Assembly: GCA_904419005.1 (NCBI GenBank)
Contig: CAJFQI010000023.1
Coordinates: forward strand, 1-34,891
From: Candidatus Avimonas faecium
GTDB taxonomy: Bacteria > Bacillota > Clostridia > Oscillospirales > Acutalibacteraceae
Direction: 5' to 3'
Length of the DNA: 34,891 bases
Shown: one piece after another, positions 15,733-23,545 of the stretch
How positions within the stretch are numbered: position 1 is the stretch's first letter
Layout of the letters: each line of letters starts with the position of its first letter
The notes under the pieces: generated by a model
What the model saw: the letters and a program-made list of their open reading frames with translations, nothing else
Databases searched by the model: none
What the model was told of the DNA's origin: nothing
Position numbers and translations under genes: made by a program

Positions 15733-15752
15733 ACCACAGTCATAAAAACACA

Positions 15753-15807
15753 CGCAGGATTTTCCGCAGCCGGTGCCGCTTTCGGTGGCCGCGGGTGTGG
15801 TCCTGCG
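15753..15807 (+). promoter_or_regulatory. Structured 5' leader of rpsB
   Basis: In the leader of about 95 nt, cgcagga (15753-15759) pairs with tcctgcg (15801-15807), and inside it ccgc (15764-15767) pairs with gcgg (15791-15794), leaving a GC-rich apical part. It ends 13 nt before the aaggagg of rpsB. It could be a site for autoregulation by S2, but no family was recognised. Confidence 0.45.
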
Positions 15808-15834
15808 GAGGAAAAACCAAGGAGGAAATGTACC

Positions 15835-16575
15835 ATGGCAGTCGTATCTATGAAGCAGCTGCTGGAGGCCGGCGTCCACTTCGGACACCAGACCCGCCGC
15901 TGGAACCCCAAAATGGCGCCCTATATTTTTACGGAGCGCAACGGCATCTACATCATTGACCTGCAGAAGACCGTCCGCAAGCTGGAGGAAGCGTATATGT
16001 TTGTCCGCGACCTGGCTGCGAACGGGGAAACCGTGCTTTTCGTCGGCACGAAAAAGCAGGCGCAGGATTCGATCCGCGACGAAGCGACGCGCGCCGGCGC
16101 CCATTATGTCAACGCCCGCTGGCTCGGCGGCATGCTGACCAACTTCCGTACGATCCGGGGCCGTATCGCCCGCCTGACCCAGTTGAAGGCTATGCAGGAG
16201 GACGGCACCTTTGACCTCCTGCCCAAGAAGGAAGTCATCAAGCTCAACCACGAAATTGAAAAGCTGGAGAAGTTCCTCGGCGGCATCAAGGATATGAAGA
16301 AGCTCCCCGGCGCCCTGTTCATTGTCGACCCCCGCAAGGAAAAGATCGCGGTGGCCGAGGCGCATAAGCTGGGCATCCCGATTGTCGCGATTGTCGATAC
16401 CAACTGCGATCCGGACGAAGTGGATTACGTCATCCCGGGCAACGACGACGCGATCCGTGCGGTCAAGCTGATTGCGTCGACCATGGCCAACGCGATTATC
16501 GAAGGCCGCCAGGGCCAGGAGGAAGCCGCGGAAGAGGAACAGCAGGGACAGGAAGCTTCGGAAGATAAGGAATAA
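15835..16575 (+). CDS. rpsB: 30S ribosomal protein S2
   Basis: S2 is a peripheral protein of the small subunit that bridges head and body and helps recruit S1-like functions and S21. The 246-residue protein has the family starts [17 protein letters not shown] and [12 protein letters not shown], then [12 protein letters not shown] near residue 95. [22 protein letters not shown] near 190-210 is the second S2 signature. The C-terminal tail is acidic and Gln/Glu-rich. A near-perfect aaggaggaaatg element precedes the ATG. The long upstream frame extension is ruled out because it covers the promoter. tsf follows in the usual order, separated by a hairpin that looks like an attenuator. Confidence 0.98.
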   Translation: MAVVSMKQLLEAGVHFGHQTRRWNPKMAPYIFTERNGIYIIDLQKTVRKLEEAYMFVRDLAANGETVLFVGTKKQAQDSIRDEATRAGAHYVNARWLGGMLTNFRTIRGRIARLTQLKAMQEDGTFDLLPKKEVIKLNHEIEKLEKFLGGIKDMKKLPGALFIVDPRKEKIAVAEAHKLGIPIVAIVDTNCDPDEVDYVIPGNDDAIRAVKLIASTMANAIIEGRQGQEEAAEEEQQGQEASEDKE

Positions 16576-16597
16576 GCGGCGGGCCCGCCGCCCCCTT

Positions 16598-16654
16598 CAC
16601 CCTCTATCCGATGATACCGAAGAGGGTGCCGCCGTCCCGCGGCACCCTCTTTTT
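16598..16654 (+). terminator. Terminator/attenuator with alternative pairing between rpsB and tsf
   Basis: agagggtgccgc (16621-16632) and gcggcaccctct (16639-16650) make a perfect 12-bp stem with a 6-nt loop followed by five T residues, a strong intrinsic terminator. Upstream, caccctct (16598-16605) can instead pair with agagggtg (16621-16628), which would break the terminator. It ends about 60 nt before the tsf ATG. Confidence 0.75.
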
Positions 16655-16716
16655 CAAAGCCCGGACGTCCCAGAGGCGTCCTTCATCTATGAAAATAACA
16701 GCGGGAGGAAGAAAAA

Positions 16717-17640
16717 ATGGCATTTACTGCAAAAGACGTACAGCAGCTGCGTGAGAGAACCGGCGTTGGCATGATGGACTGCAAAAAGGCGCTGACCCAG
16801 GCCGACGGCGATATGGAGAAAGCGATCGACATCCTGCGTGAAAAGGGCCTGGCCGCCGCCGCGAAAAAGGCGGGGCGTATCGCCGCCGAGGGCATGGTTT
16901 ACGCGTTCGTTGACAACGCCAAGAAGGTCGGCGTCGTGGTGGAGGTCAACTCCGAAACCGATTTCGTAGCCAAAAACGCAGACTTCCAGGCTTTTGTCAA
17001 AAAGCTGGCGGAGGTTATCGCGGACAAGAACCCGGCGGATGTGGCCGCTTTATCGGAATGCACCTATGAGGGCAGCCAGACCGTTGCCGCCGCGCTGCGC
17101 GACAAGATCCTGGTCATTGGCGAGAACCTGAGCATCCGCCGCTTCCAGCGCTACGAAGGCGACATCGTGGCGTATGTGCACGGCGGCGGCCGTATCGGCG
17201 TGCTGGTTCGCTTTGACGCCGACGCTGCCTGCGCCGCTTCGCAAGAACTGCAGGAGTGCGGCAAGGATGTGGCGATGCAGGTCGCCGCGCTGAATCCGAC
17301 CTACCTCAGCAAGGAAACCGTCCCGGCAGAGGCGCTGGAAAAGGAAAAGGAAATCCTGATCTCGCAGATCAAGAACGATCCGAAAAATGCCAGCAAGCCG
17401 GAGCAGATTATCCACAAGATGGTGGAGGGCCGCATCGGCAAGTTCTATGAGAACAACTGCCTGATGCAGCAGGCGTTTGTGAAGAACGGCGATATCACTG
17501 TTGCGCAGTATGTGGCCGACATGGCGAAAAAGGCCGGCGGCGCGATGCAGGTGGCGGATTTCGTCCGCTTTGAGAAGGGCGAAGGCCTCCAGAAACGCGA
17601 GGATAACTTCGCGGATGAAGTCGCCAGCATGATGAAATAA
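16717..17640 (+). CDS. tsf: Translation elongation factor Ts
   Basis: EF-Ts is the guanine nucleotide exchange factor that regenerates EF-Tu-GTP. The 307-residue protein has the N-terminal UBA-like domain with VQQLRERTGVGMMDCKKAL (8-26), the exchange-core motif VNSETDFVAKN near residue 78, and a complete C-terminal dimerisation half ending in VADFVRFEKGEGLQKREDNFADEVASMMK-like sequence. A ggaggaag element lies just before the ATG. It follows rpsB after 141 nt. The intervening terminator suggests that tsf is expressed at a lower or separately controlled level. A terminator after the stop closes the unit. Confidence 0.98.
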   Translation: MAFTAKDVQQLRERTGVGMMDCKKALTQADGDMEKAIDILREKGLAAAAKKAGRIAAEGMVYAFVDNAKKVGVVVEVNSETDFVAKNADFQAFVKKLAEVIADKNPADVAALSECTYEGSQTVAAALRDKILVIGENLSIRRFQRYEGDIVAYVHGGGRIGVLVRFDADAACAASQELQECGKDVAMQVAALNPTYLSKETVPAEALEKEKEILISQIKNDPKNASKPEQIIHKMVEGRIGKFYENNCLMQQAFVKNGDITVAQYVADMAKKAGGAMQVADFVRFEKGEGLQKREDNFADEVASMMK

Positions 17641-17682
17641 TTCCGCGCTTTGCCTTGTGCAGAGACGGCCTTTGAACAGGGA

Positions 17683-17713
17683 GCCGCCGCAAGAGATTTG
17701 CGGCGGCCCTTTT
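17683..17713 (+). terminator. Rho-independent terminator after tsf
   Basis: gccgccgcaa (17683-17692) pairs perfectly with ttgcggcggc (17698-17707), loop of 5 nt, followed by cctttt. It ends the rpsB-tsf unit. The rest of 17641-17999 holds only the promoter at 17836-17864 and the leader of the next gene. Confidence 0.82.
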
Positions 17714-17835
17714 CATGGAGCCGCCCTTCCCCTGCCCGCGCTGTACGGCAGGGGCAGTTTTCCTGTGCTTTTCGGCCTCTGCCGGGCTTAATAAAAGCTT
17801 AATCCCGGCGTCATCGGTTGTTCCCGGTTGCCGTA

Positions 17836-17864
17836 TTGACAGGAATGCGGGAATTCCCTATACT
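17836..17864 (+). promoter_or_regulatory. Near-consensus vegetative promoter of the TM2 gene
   Basis: A perfect TTGACA (17836-17841) and TATACT (17859-17864) are exactly 17 bp apart. The spacer carries a small inverted repeat, ggaat...attcc. The predicted start near 17871 leaves a leader of about 130 nt. Confidence 0.75.
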
Positions 17865-17999
17865 GAAGGGGAAGAGTTGGCTTTAGGCGCCTAGAAAAGC
17901 GCGCGGTTTCTTGCTGCGGCTGTTTTGTCTAGGCATTTTGTGACGATTTTGGATGGGGGCGGAGCCTTGCCGTCCGGAAGAAAGGAAAGGGATGTTCCC

Positions 18000-18506
18000 G
18001 TGCCCAAAAGGATTTGCCCGTACTGCGGGACCGAATTGGAGGATACAGCGCAGTATTGCCCGCATTGCGGCGCGCCGGCTCCGGCTTCCAACCCGCAGAC
18101 GCCGCCGCAGTCCCAGCAATACCAGGCGCCGCCTGCGGGGCCGTATTCCTCTTATCCCTACCATTCCTATGGGCAGAATGCTTACGGGCAGCCAAATTAC
18201 CAGCCGCCCTATCCCGGTTATCCCGGCTATCAGACGCCTTATCCGCCATCCATGCCGGTGGTGCCGCCGGGCTATCAGCCCCGCAACCGGATCGCCGCAG
18301 GCGTCCTGGCCATTGTCATCGGCTGCCTGGGGATCCACAATTTTTACCTCGGTTTTACCAGCCGGGGAGTGGTGCAGCTTCTGCTGACGGTTTTAAGCTG
18401 TGGGGTTTTGGCGCTGGTCAGCCAGATCTGGGCAATTGTAGAAGGCGTCCAGATCCTGACCGGCCGCATCGTCTGCGATGCCCGCGGCGTGCCGCTGGTG
18501 AACTAA
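18000..18506 (+). CDS. Zinc-ribbon and TM2-domain membrane protein
   Basis: The 168-residue protein begins with a double CxxC zinc ribbon (CPYCG at 6-10, CPHCG at 20-24). A disordered linker of about 75 residues rich in Pro, Tyr, Gln and Gly (repeats of the type YPGYPGYQTPYPP) follows. The C-terminal TM2 domain (about 100-160) has two helices and the conserved LGIHNFYLGF motif, the second helix containing IWAIVEGVQIL. The exact role of TM2 proteins in bacteria is unknown. The start is GTG 18000, 8 nt after a ggaaaggg element; upstream in-frame codons lie in the leader. The gene stands alone between its own promoter and a strong terminator. Confidence 0.87.
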   Translation: MPKRICPYCGTELEDTAQYCPHCGAPAPASNPQTPPQSQQYQAPPAGPYSSYPYHSYGQNAYGQPNYQPPYPGYPGYQTPYPPSMPVVPPGYQPRNRIAAGVLAIVIGCLGIHNFYLGFTSRGVVQLLLTVLSCGVLALVSQIWAIVEGVQILTGRIVCDARGVPLVN

Positions 18507-18643
18507 ACGTCGAAGGCTGGAGGCATGCCAGCGCCTTGCCGGGCGCCGCAGGAAAGCGGGTAGGCCAGGGATAACAGCAGCCGTAAAAACGAGCTGTTTA
18601 GAAAAGAGCCTTGAGGGGATATCTCACCCTTCGCAAACAGAAT

Positions 18644-18681
18644 AAAAAACGGACAGACCATAGGGGGCCTGTCCGTTTTTT
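18644..18681. terminator. Strong bidirectional-type terminator before the spoIIIA operon
   Basis: aaaaaacggacag (18644-18656) and ctgtccgtttttt (18669-18681) form a 13-bp stem with an A run before and a T run after. It isolates spoIIIAA from upstream transcription. Confidence 0.88.
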
Positions 18682-18743
18682 ATTTGCTCCGGGTTCTACT
18701 TGTCCGCCGCTTTACATAAGGATAAAGCGAGGTGAGGACAGGC

Positions 18744-19760
18744 ATGATACCCGATCAAAGGAATGTCACGCAGAGCTTTGAAAAAGCCGCCGCTTATCTG
18801 CCTTCCGGGCTGCAAAGGCATCTTGCCCGCCTGCCGGACGGCCTGAAAAGGCGGGTGCAGGAGATCCGTCTGCGCGCCGGCGGGCCGCTGGTCCTATCTG
18901 CGCCCGATGGGGAGTGGCGGCTTGACGCGAGCGGCGAGCCTGTGCTGCACTCCCGCCGCCCGTTGTTGGAATGCAGCCCGGCCCAACTTGAGGAATGCTT
19001 CCTGCGTCTGTGCAATTTTTCGGTACATACCCACCAGGCGGAGATCTGCCGCGGCTTTGTCACCGCCGACGACGGCTGCCGGGCCGGGATCGCCGGCTCC
19101 GCCGTGCGGGAAGGCGACCGGATCGTGTCGGTGCGCGGCATTACCTCGCTGTGCCTGCGGGTCTCCCGCCGGCACGACGGCTGCGCGGGGGAGCTGTACC
19201 GCCTGGTCTCGGATCAGGGTCGCCTCCGGTCCGCTTTGCTCTGCGGGGAGCCGGCGAGCGGGAAGAGCAGCCTGCTGAAGGATCTCGCCCGGCAGCTTTC
19301 TGAAGGCGGGGACGGCGAAGGCCCCCGGTACCGCGTGTCGGTCGCCGACGAGAGGGGGGAGCTTTCGGGCGGCAGCGGCCTGTCCGGCTGCGACGTGCTC
19401 CGGGGATATCCGAAAGCGGAAGGGATAGAGCAGGCGGTACGCTGCCTGGCGCCGGATGTGGTGCTGTTTGACGAGCTCGGCTCCCTGGAGGAAACCGCCG
19501 CCGTCTTGCAGGGGCTGAATGCCGGCGTGGCGGCCATCACAACAGCCCACTGCCGGGACGTGCCCTCCCTGCTGCGCCGGCCGCAGCTAAAGGCCGCGCT
19601 GCTTTCGGGGGCGTTTGACTATGTAGTCTTTTTGGAAGGCCGAAAGAACCCCGGGCATATTGCCCGGGTGCTGAAAGCGGGGGATTTGCTTGCTCAAGGG
19701 GATCGGGCTGCTGCTGGTGATTTTGGCCGGGATCGGCGGGGGGACGGCAGCTTGCCTTGA
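18744..19760 (+). CDS. spoIIIAA: Stage III sporulation protein AA, ATPase of the SpoIIIA-SpoIIQ channel
   Basis: SpoIIIAA is the cytoplasmic, secretion-type ATPase of the mother-cell complex that keeps the forespore active after engulfment. The 338-residue protein has an N-terminal domain with RRVQEIRLRAGGPLVL, then a AAA-like core with Walker A GEPASGKSS at 168-176 and Walker B VVLFDE ending at residue 244. TAHCRDVPSLLRRP follows near the sensor region. The ATG at 18744 follows ggtgagg by about 6 nt. The usual C-terminus would end just after FDYVVFLEGRKNPGHIARVL. Here the frame runs on for a low-complexity tail that overlaps spoIIIAB by 71 nt. No mother-cell (sigma E) promoter was recognised upstream. 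Confidence 0.95.
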   Translation: MIPDQRNVTQSFEKAAAYLPSGLQRHLARLPDGLKRRVQEIRLRAGGPLVLSAPDGEWRLDASGEPVLHSRRPLLECSPAQLEECFLRLCNFSVHTHQAEICRGFVTADDGCRAGIAGSAVREGDRIVSVRGITSLCLRVSRRHDGCAGELYRLVSDQGRLRSALLCGEPASGKSSLLKDLARQLSEGGDGEGPRYRVSVADERGELSGGSGLSGCDVLRGYPKAEGIEQAVRCLAPDVVLFDELGSLEETAAVLQGLNAGVAAITTAHCRDVPSLLRRPQLKAALLSGAFDYVVFLEGRKNPGHIARVLKAGDLLAQGDRAAAGDFGRDRRGDGSLP

Positions 19761-20199
19761 GCTCAACCGGCGGGCGGCAAACCTGGAAGCCGCTTATCGC
19801 CTGATCGGCTGGATGGCGTCCCGCCTGCGCTATACGGCGGCGCCCATCCAGGAGATTGCGGAGGCGGCGGCAGCGGAGCCGGCCTTTTCCCGCCTTTCCT
19901 TTTTGGAAAAGGCGGCGGAGGCAATGCGGCTGGGGGAAAGTCCGGCGCAGGCGTGGGACAACGCGGTCGCCGCCGATGACGCCGGCGGGTTCAGGCAGGC
20001 AGACAAGGCCCTGCTGCGCGGCTTCGGCCGGGGGCTTGGCTGCAGCGACCTGCAGGGCCAGCTTTCCCACTGCGAGGCCTTTGCGGCGCAGTTGGACGAC
20101 TCCGCTCGTTCCGCGCGGGTCGAAGCGGCCGCCAAAGGGAAATTGTATGTGACGCTCGGCGCTGCGGGAGGGCTCTGCGCGGCGTTGCTGCTCCTATAA
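19690..20199 (+). CDS. spoIIIAB: Stage III sporulation protein AB
   Basis: SpoIIIAB is a mother-cell membrane protein of the channel, structurally related to the GspF type of secretion platform. The 169 residues contain an N-terminal helix (GLLLVILAGIGGGTAACLELNRR), a long cytoplasmic helical bundle with LEAAYRLIGWMASRLRYTAAPIQEI and LLRGFGRGLGCSDLQGQLSHC, and a C-terminal membrane helix (LGAAGGLCAALLLL). All match the family in order and length. The TTG at 19690 is the only start that includes the first helix. It lies inside the spoIIIAA frame, so translation of the two genes is likely coupled. Confidence 0.93.
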   Translation: MLKGIGLLLVILAGIGGGTAACLELNRRAANLEAAYRLIGWMASRLRYTAAPIQEIAEAAAAEPAFSRLSFLEKAAEAMRLGESPAQAWDNAVAADDAGGFRQADKALLRGFGRGLGCSDLQGQLSHCEAFAAQLDDSARSARVEAAAKGKLYVTLGAAGGLCAALLLL

Positions 20200-20267
20200 A
20201 GCGGCGCCGGGAAAAGCGCGTCCGGCAAGAACGAAAACAGACGGGATGGGGAAAGGAAGAGCGACTC

Positions 20268-20462
20268 ATGGATGTGGACCTGATTTTCAAAATTGCCGCC
20301 ATCGGCATCATCGTGGCCGTGCTTAATCAGCTTTTGATCCGTTCCGGCCGGGAGGAACAGGCAATGCTGACCACCCTGGCCGGGCTGATCGTAGTGTTGT
20401 CAATGATTGTCGGCGAAATCAGCGACTTGTTCGAAACCGTCAAGTCGGTTTTCGGGCTATAG
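20268..20462 (+). CDS. spoIIIAC: Stage III sporulation protein AC
   Basis: This is a small membrane protein of 64 residues with two helices separated by a short charged turn: DLIFKIAAIGIIVAVLNQLLI, then RSGREEQAM, then LTTLAGLIVVLSMIV. Size, order and the LNQLL...SGREEQ signature are characteristic of SpoIIIAC. Together with AD it forms membrane components near the SpoIIIAE channel. It is 68 nt after spoIIIAB with a ggaaaggaag element before the ATG, and only 2 nt before spoIIIAD. Confidence 0.95.
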   Translation: MDVDLIFKIAAIGIIVAVLNQLLIRSGREEQAMLTTLAGLIVVLSMIVGEISDLFETVKSVFGL

Positions 20463-20464
20463 CC

Positions 20465-20866
20465 ATGAGTATGGTTGCCGTATTGGGGATCGCGGTCGTG
20501 GCGGCCTTCCTGGCGGTGCTCCTGCGCCGGTACCATCCGGAGTACGCGATGGCGATCGGGCTGATTACCGGGATCCTGATCCTGGTTCTGCTGCTAACGC
20601 AGATTGCGCCGGTCGTCAGCCGGCTGAAGGTTCTGCTCGACTCCTCGGCGCTGCCGGAAGAGTATGGGCTGATTTTGTTTAAGGCGTTGGGGATTTGCCT
20701 GCTGTCTCAGCTGGCGGCCGACGCCTGCCGGGATGCCGGAGAGAATGCGATGGCGGAAAAGGCGGAACTGGCGGGAAAGGTTTTCCTCCTCCTGCTTGCC
20801 CTGCCGCTCTTTGAAAAGATCGCGGAACTGGCCCTCACGTTGATCAACGGGGGGATGTTTTCATGA
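20465..20866 (+). CDS. spoIIIAD: Stage III sporulation protein AD
   Basis: This 133-residue protein has several membrane helices: VLGIAVVAAFLAVLL, YAMAIGLITGILILVLLLTQI and VFLLLLALPLFEKIAELAL. A conserved amphipathic stretch containing FKALGICLLSQLAADACRDAGENAMAEK lies between the second and third. The distant similarity of AD to AC in their N-terminal halves is visible (LLRRYHPEYAM against LLIRSGREEQAM). The start follows spoIIIAC by 2 nt, and the stop overlaps the spoIIIAE start by 4 nt, indicating translational coupling. Confidence 0.95.
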   Translation: MSMVAVLGIAVVAAFLAVLLRRYHPEYAMAIGLITGILILVLLLTQIAPVVSRLKVLLDSSALPEEYGLILFKALGICLLSQLAADACRDAGENAMAEKAELAGKVFLLLLALPLFEKIAELALTLINGGMFS

Positions 20867-22044
20867 GCAAGAGATGCAAAGGGAAACCGCTTTACATATA
20901 TAAGCTGGCTTTACTGGCTGCCGCCCTGCTGTCGCTGCTGCTGCTTCCCGCAGCGGCCGAGGAGAAATCGGCGCTGGACGAGCTGTATGCGGAGCAGCTC
21001 GAGGCCAGCGGCGCGCAGGAGCTGTGGGAGAACCTTCCGGCTCAGACCAAGGCCCTGCTGGATTCCTTGGGGATTTCCGAGTTCAACGCCGACCTGTTTT
21101 CCCATTTAACGCCGCAGGGCGTTTCCGGCTCCCTTTTTTCCCTTTTGGCGGAGCAGGCCGGCGCGCCGCTGCGGACGATGGGGATTTTATTGGGCGTCGT
21201 CCTGCTTTACGCTCTGATGGATGGGATGCGGGAGACCGTAAAGGAAGAGGCCTTGTCACGCGTTTTCGGCGTCATCTGTGCCATTACGGCCTGTACGGCG
21301 CTGCTGGTCCCCCTTTCCGGCTGTATCGGCCGGGTGCGGGACGCGGCGGAGAGCACCTCGGTTTTCATGTTCAGCTTTGTGCCGGTGTATTCCGGGATTA
21401 TGCTGACCTCCGGACAGCCGCTGGGGGCTGCCTCGTACCAGACGGTGGTGCTTTTTGCGGCGGAGCTGATCTCCCTGGCGGCGACCCATCTGATTGTCCC
21501 GCTGATGACCACGGCGCTGGCTCTAGGCCTGGTTGGCTCCGTATCCCCGGGCATGAAGCTTGACGCGGCGGGCGGGGCGATCAACAAGGCCTGCGCATGG
21601 CTGCTGGGGCTGGCCGCCACGCTTTTCGTTGGGCTGCTTTCCCTTCAGGGGCTGGTGGGGGCCGCTGCCGATTCCCTGACCGGCCGAGCCATCCGCTTTT
21701 CCCTGAGCAGTTTTGTCCCCGTGGTCGGCGGAGCCTTGAGCGAGGCGCTTTCCAGCGTACAGGGATGCCTGCAGCTGCTGAAATCCACCTTGGGAGGGTT
21801 CGGCATCCTGGCGACGGCGCTGATTGTGCTGCCGCCCCTCCTGGAATGTGCGCTTTGGTCGCTGACCCTTTCCCTCTGTTCCATGGCGGCGGACATCTTT
21901 TCGCTGGGATCCCTTTCTTCGCTGTTTAAGGCGGCGCAGGGGGTGCTCAAAACCCTGATGGGGGTGCTGGCCGCCTGCTCTTTGTTTATGATTATCGCCA
22001 CCACCATCGTTACGATGGCGGGCTCCGCGGCGGGCGGGGCGTAA
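20863..22044 (+). CDS. spoIIIAE: Stage III sporulation protein AE
   Basis: SpoIIIAE is the large polytopic membrane component thought to form part of the SpoIIIA channel. The 393-residue protein has an N-terminal signal-like helix (LALLAAALLSLLLLPAAAEE), a luminal segment with LLDSLGISEFNADLF, and at least six further hydrophobic segments. The family signature region FVPVYSGIMLTSGQPLGAASYQ is near residue 170, and SFVPVVGGALSEAL near 285. The ATG overlaps the spoIIIAD stop (ATGA). After the stop there is a 210-nt gap before spoIIIAF, unusually long for this operon. Confidence 0.95.
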   Translation: MSKRCKGKPLYIYKLALLAAALLSLLLLPAAAEEKSALDELYAEQLEASGAQELWENLPAQTKALLDSLGISEFNADLFSHLTPQGVSGSLFSLLAEQAGAPLRTMGILLGVVLLYALMDGMRETVKEEALSRVFGVICAITACTALLVPLSGCIGRVRDAAESTSVFMFSFVPVYSGIMLTSGQPLGAASYQTVVLFAAELISLAATHLIVPLMTTALALGLVGSVSPGMKLDAAGGAINKACAWLLGLAATLFVGLLSLQGLVGAAADSLTGRAIRFSLSSFVPVVGGALSEALSSVQGCLQLLKSTLGGFGILATALIVLPPLLECALWSLTLSLCSMAADIFSLGSLSSLFKAAQGVLKTLMGVLAACSLFMIIATTIVTMAGSAAGGA

Positions 22045-22254
22045 GAAGCGCCGCCGGCTTTTGCGGCGGGCCCTGCTTCAAGGGCTTGGGGCCTGCGGGA
22101 GGCGGGCTGCCTTGCCCGGTTGTTTCCCCTAAAGCCGCAGCTTCTCGGAACGGCGGCCGGGGAGCCCTCTTTCCCTGAATCATCGCCTTTGGGGCTTCTG
22201 CTTTGTACCATGCCGCAGCGGTTTTCCGGCCGCGCTCAGAAAGGATGGGTCATC
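22045..22254 (+). other. Gap within the spoIIIA operon
   Basis: cgccgc (22049-22054) pairs with gcggcg (22063-22068) directly after the spoIIIAE stop, with a possible outer gaag/cttc pairing (22045-22048 with 22076-22079), but no T run. From 22120 the spoIIIAF frame is open upstream of its likely start, without family similarity. No internal promoter was recognised. Confidence 0.5.
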
Positions 22255-22734
22255 ATGATGGACGGGGTAACCAGCTGGGCGGCCGCCTTGTGCACGGCGG
22301 CCATCGGCTGCACGGCGCTGCATATGCTGGCGCCCAAGGGCGGGTTAGGCAAGCTGCTCCGTCTGCTGACCGCCGCCTTCTTCCTATGCTGTATGGTGTC
22401 CCCGCTGCTGGAATTAAAAAACCTCCTCCCGCTGTCCTTGGATTCGCTGCCTCAGGAGGTTTCCGCCGAAGCGTTGCAGGAGCGGGTAAGCGCGCAGTTT
22501 GAGCGCCAGGTGACCGCCGCCCTTGAAAAGGCGGCCGTGCAGGCGCTGGAGCGATACTCGATTGTGCCTGCAAAAGTTGATGTGGAGATGGATATTGACG
22601 ATACGGGCGGCATATACATTACTAAAATTATCCTATACCTGGACAAACAAGATGCCGACAGCATGATCACGGCCAAGCAGGTGATGGAACAGCGGCTCGG
22701 CGTTGAGGTGGATGTCGCCGTATTGGAGGGATGA
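22255..22734 (+). CDS. spoIIIAF: Stage III sporulation protein AF
   Basis: The 159-residue protein has two N-terminal membrane helices (AALCTAAIGCTALHML; LLRLLTAAFFLCCMVSPLL) and a soluble domain. This domain contains AVQALERYSIVPAKVDVEMDIDDTGGIYITKIILYL and ends with MEQRLGVEVDVAVLEG, the ring-forming-like C-terminal half typical of SpoIIIAF. ATG 22255 or 22258 is preceded by agaaagga about 10 nt away. The frame extends to 22120 but that part looks non-coding. It precedes spoIIIAG by 136 nt. Confidence 0.92.
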   Translation: MMDGVTSWAAALCTAAIGCTALHMLAPKGGLGKLLRLLTAAFFLCCMVSPLLELKNLLPLSLDSLPQEVSAEALQERVSAQFERQVTAALEKAAVQALERYSIVPAKVDVEMDIDDTGGIYITKIILYLDKQDADSMITAKQVMEQRLGVEVDVAVLEG

Positions 22735-22870
22735 GGGAACGGCCAAAGCAGAGGCAAGCGGATGGACAGTACGGAAAGAGGGCACGACAAGTAAACAGAC
22801 ACGAAGAGTTTGAAAGGTATGCAGCGAAAGCGCGCTTTTCAAACAAATTCCTTGAAGGGATGGAGTTACA

Positions 22871-23494
22871 ATGGACGATAAAGAGGCGCCGGCCGGCCGT
22901 GGAGAGAGCAAAGGAAGAGGGATGAAGGAGACGCTTGAAAAATACGGGAAGCGCCTGTTCGGCGAAAAGGGAGGGGGGCTCAAAAGTGGAAGGAACTGGA
23001 TGCTGATTGCCGGGCTGGCCGGGATCGCTTTGATCGGGCTGTCCGCCTTCCTGCCAAAGGGGGACAAGGAGGCGGCGGCGCCGGTAAGCGCGCAGGCATC
23101 CCAAAGCGCGCAGGAATTCGTCAGCCAGACCGAAGAAAAGCTGGCGGCGATTGTGCGCAGCATAGAGGGGGCGGGCGAATGCCGGGTGATGGTAACCCTT
23201 GAAAACGGCGTGGAATACGTCTATGCGACGAAGGAACGGATCAATTCCGACCGCCAGGAGGGGGAAGACAAGGTGTCCCAGCGGGACGACAGCGACAAGT
23301 CGGTGATTGTGGTGGATACCGGCGACGGCAAGCAGGGGCTGCTGGTCACCGAAATCCAGCCCACCGTCAAAGGCGTGGTCGTCGTCTGCGAAGGGGGGGA
23401 TCAGCCCTTGGTTCAGCAGCGGGTTATTGACACCATCACCACGGCGCTGAATCTTTCCTCCAAGCGGGTTTGTGTGACCAAGTTAAGCCAATAG
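22871..23494 (+). CDS. spoIIIAG: Stage III sporulation protein AG
   Basis: SpoIIIAG forms a large ring in the intermembrane space, related to the ring-building motif of type III secretion. The 207-residue protein has a cytoplasmic N-terminus, one membrane helix at about 44-60 (MLIAGLAGIALIGLSAF), then an outside domain. That domain contains LAAIVRSIEGAGECRVMVTLENGVEYVYA and ends in PTVKGVVVVCEGGDQPLVQQRVIDTITTALNLSSKRVCV-like sequence, all characteristic of the family. Between these lies the expected polar insertion (SDRQEGEDKVSQRDDSDKS). The ATG at 22871 follows a gaagggatggag element. Confidence 0.95.
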   Translation: MDDKEAPAGRGESKGRGMKETLEKYGKRLFGEKGGGLKSGRNWMLIAGLAGIALIGLSAFLPKGDKEAAAPVSAQASQSAQEFVSQTEEKLAAIVRSIEGAGECRVMVTLENGVEYVYATKERINSDRQEGEDKVSQRDDSDKSVIVVDTGDGKQGLLVTEIQPTVKGVVVVCEGGDQPLVQQRVIDTITTALNLSSKRVCVTKLSQ

Positions 23495-23545
23495 CGCAGG
23501 GAAAGCGTGACAAACCAATTTCAAAACGAAAGGATCGGAGCAACC

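Noticed and set aside
18682..18743. Mother-cell (sigma E) promoter before spoIIIAA
   Set aside because: It is expected from known regulation, but no convincing -35/-10 pair with correct spacing could be read in this stretch.
22731..22925. Plus-strand frame of 64 codons overlapping the spoIIIAF stop (ATGA) and spoIIIAG start
   Set aside because: The ATGA overlap is suggestive, but the sequence is charged and featureless and extends 55 nt into spoIIIAG in another frame.
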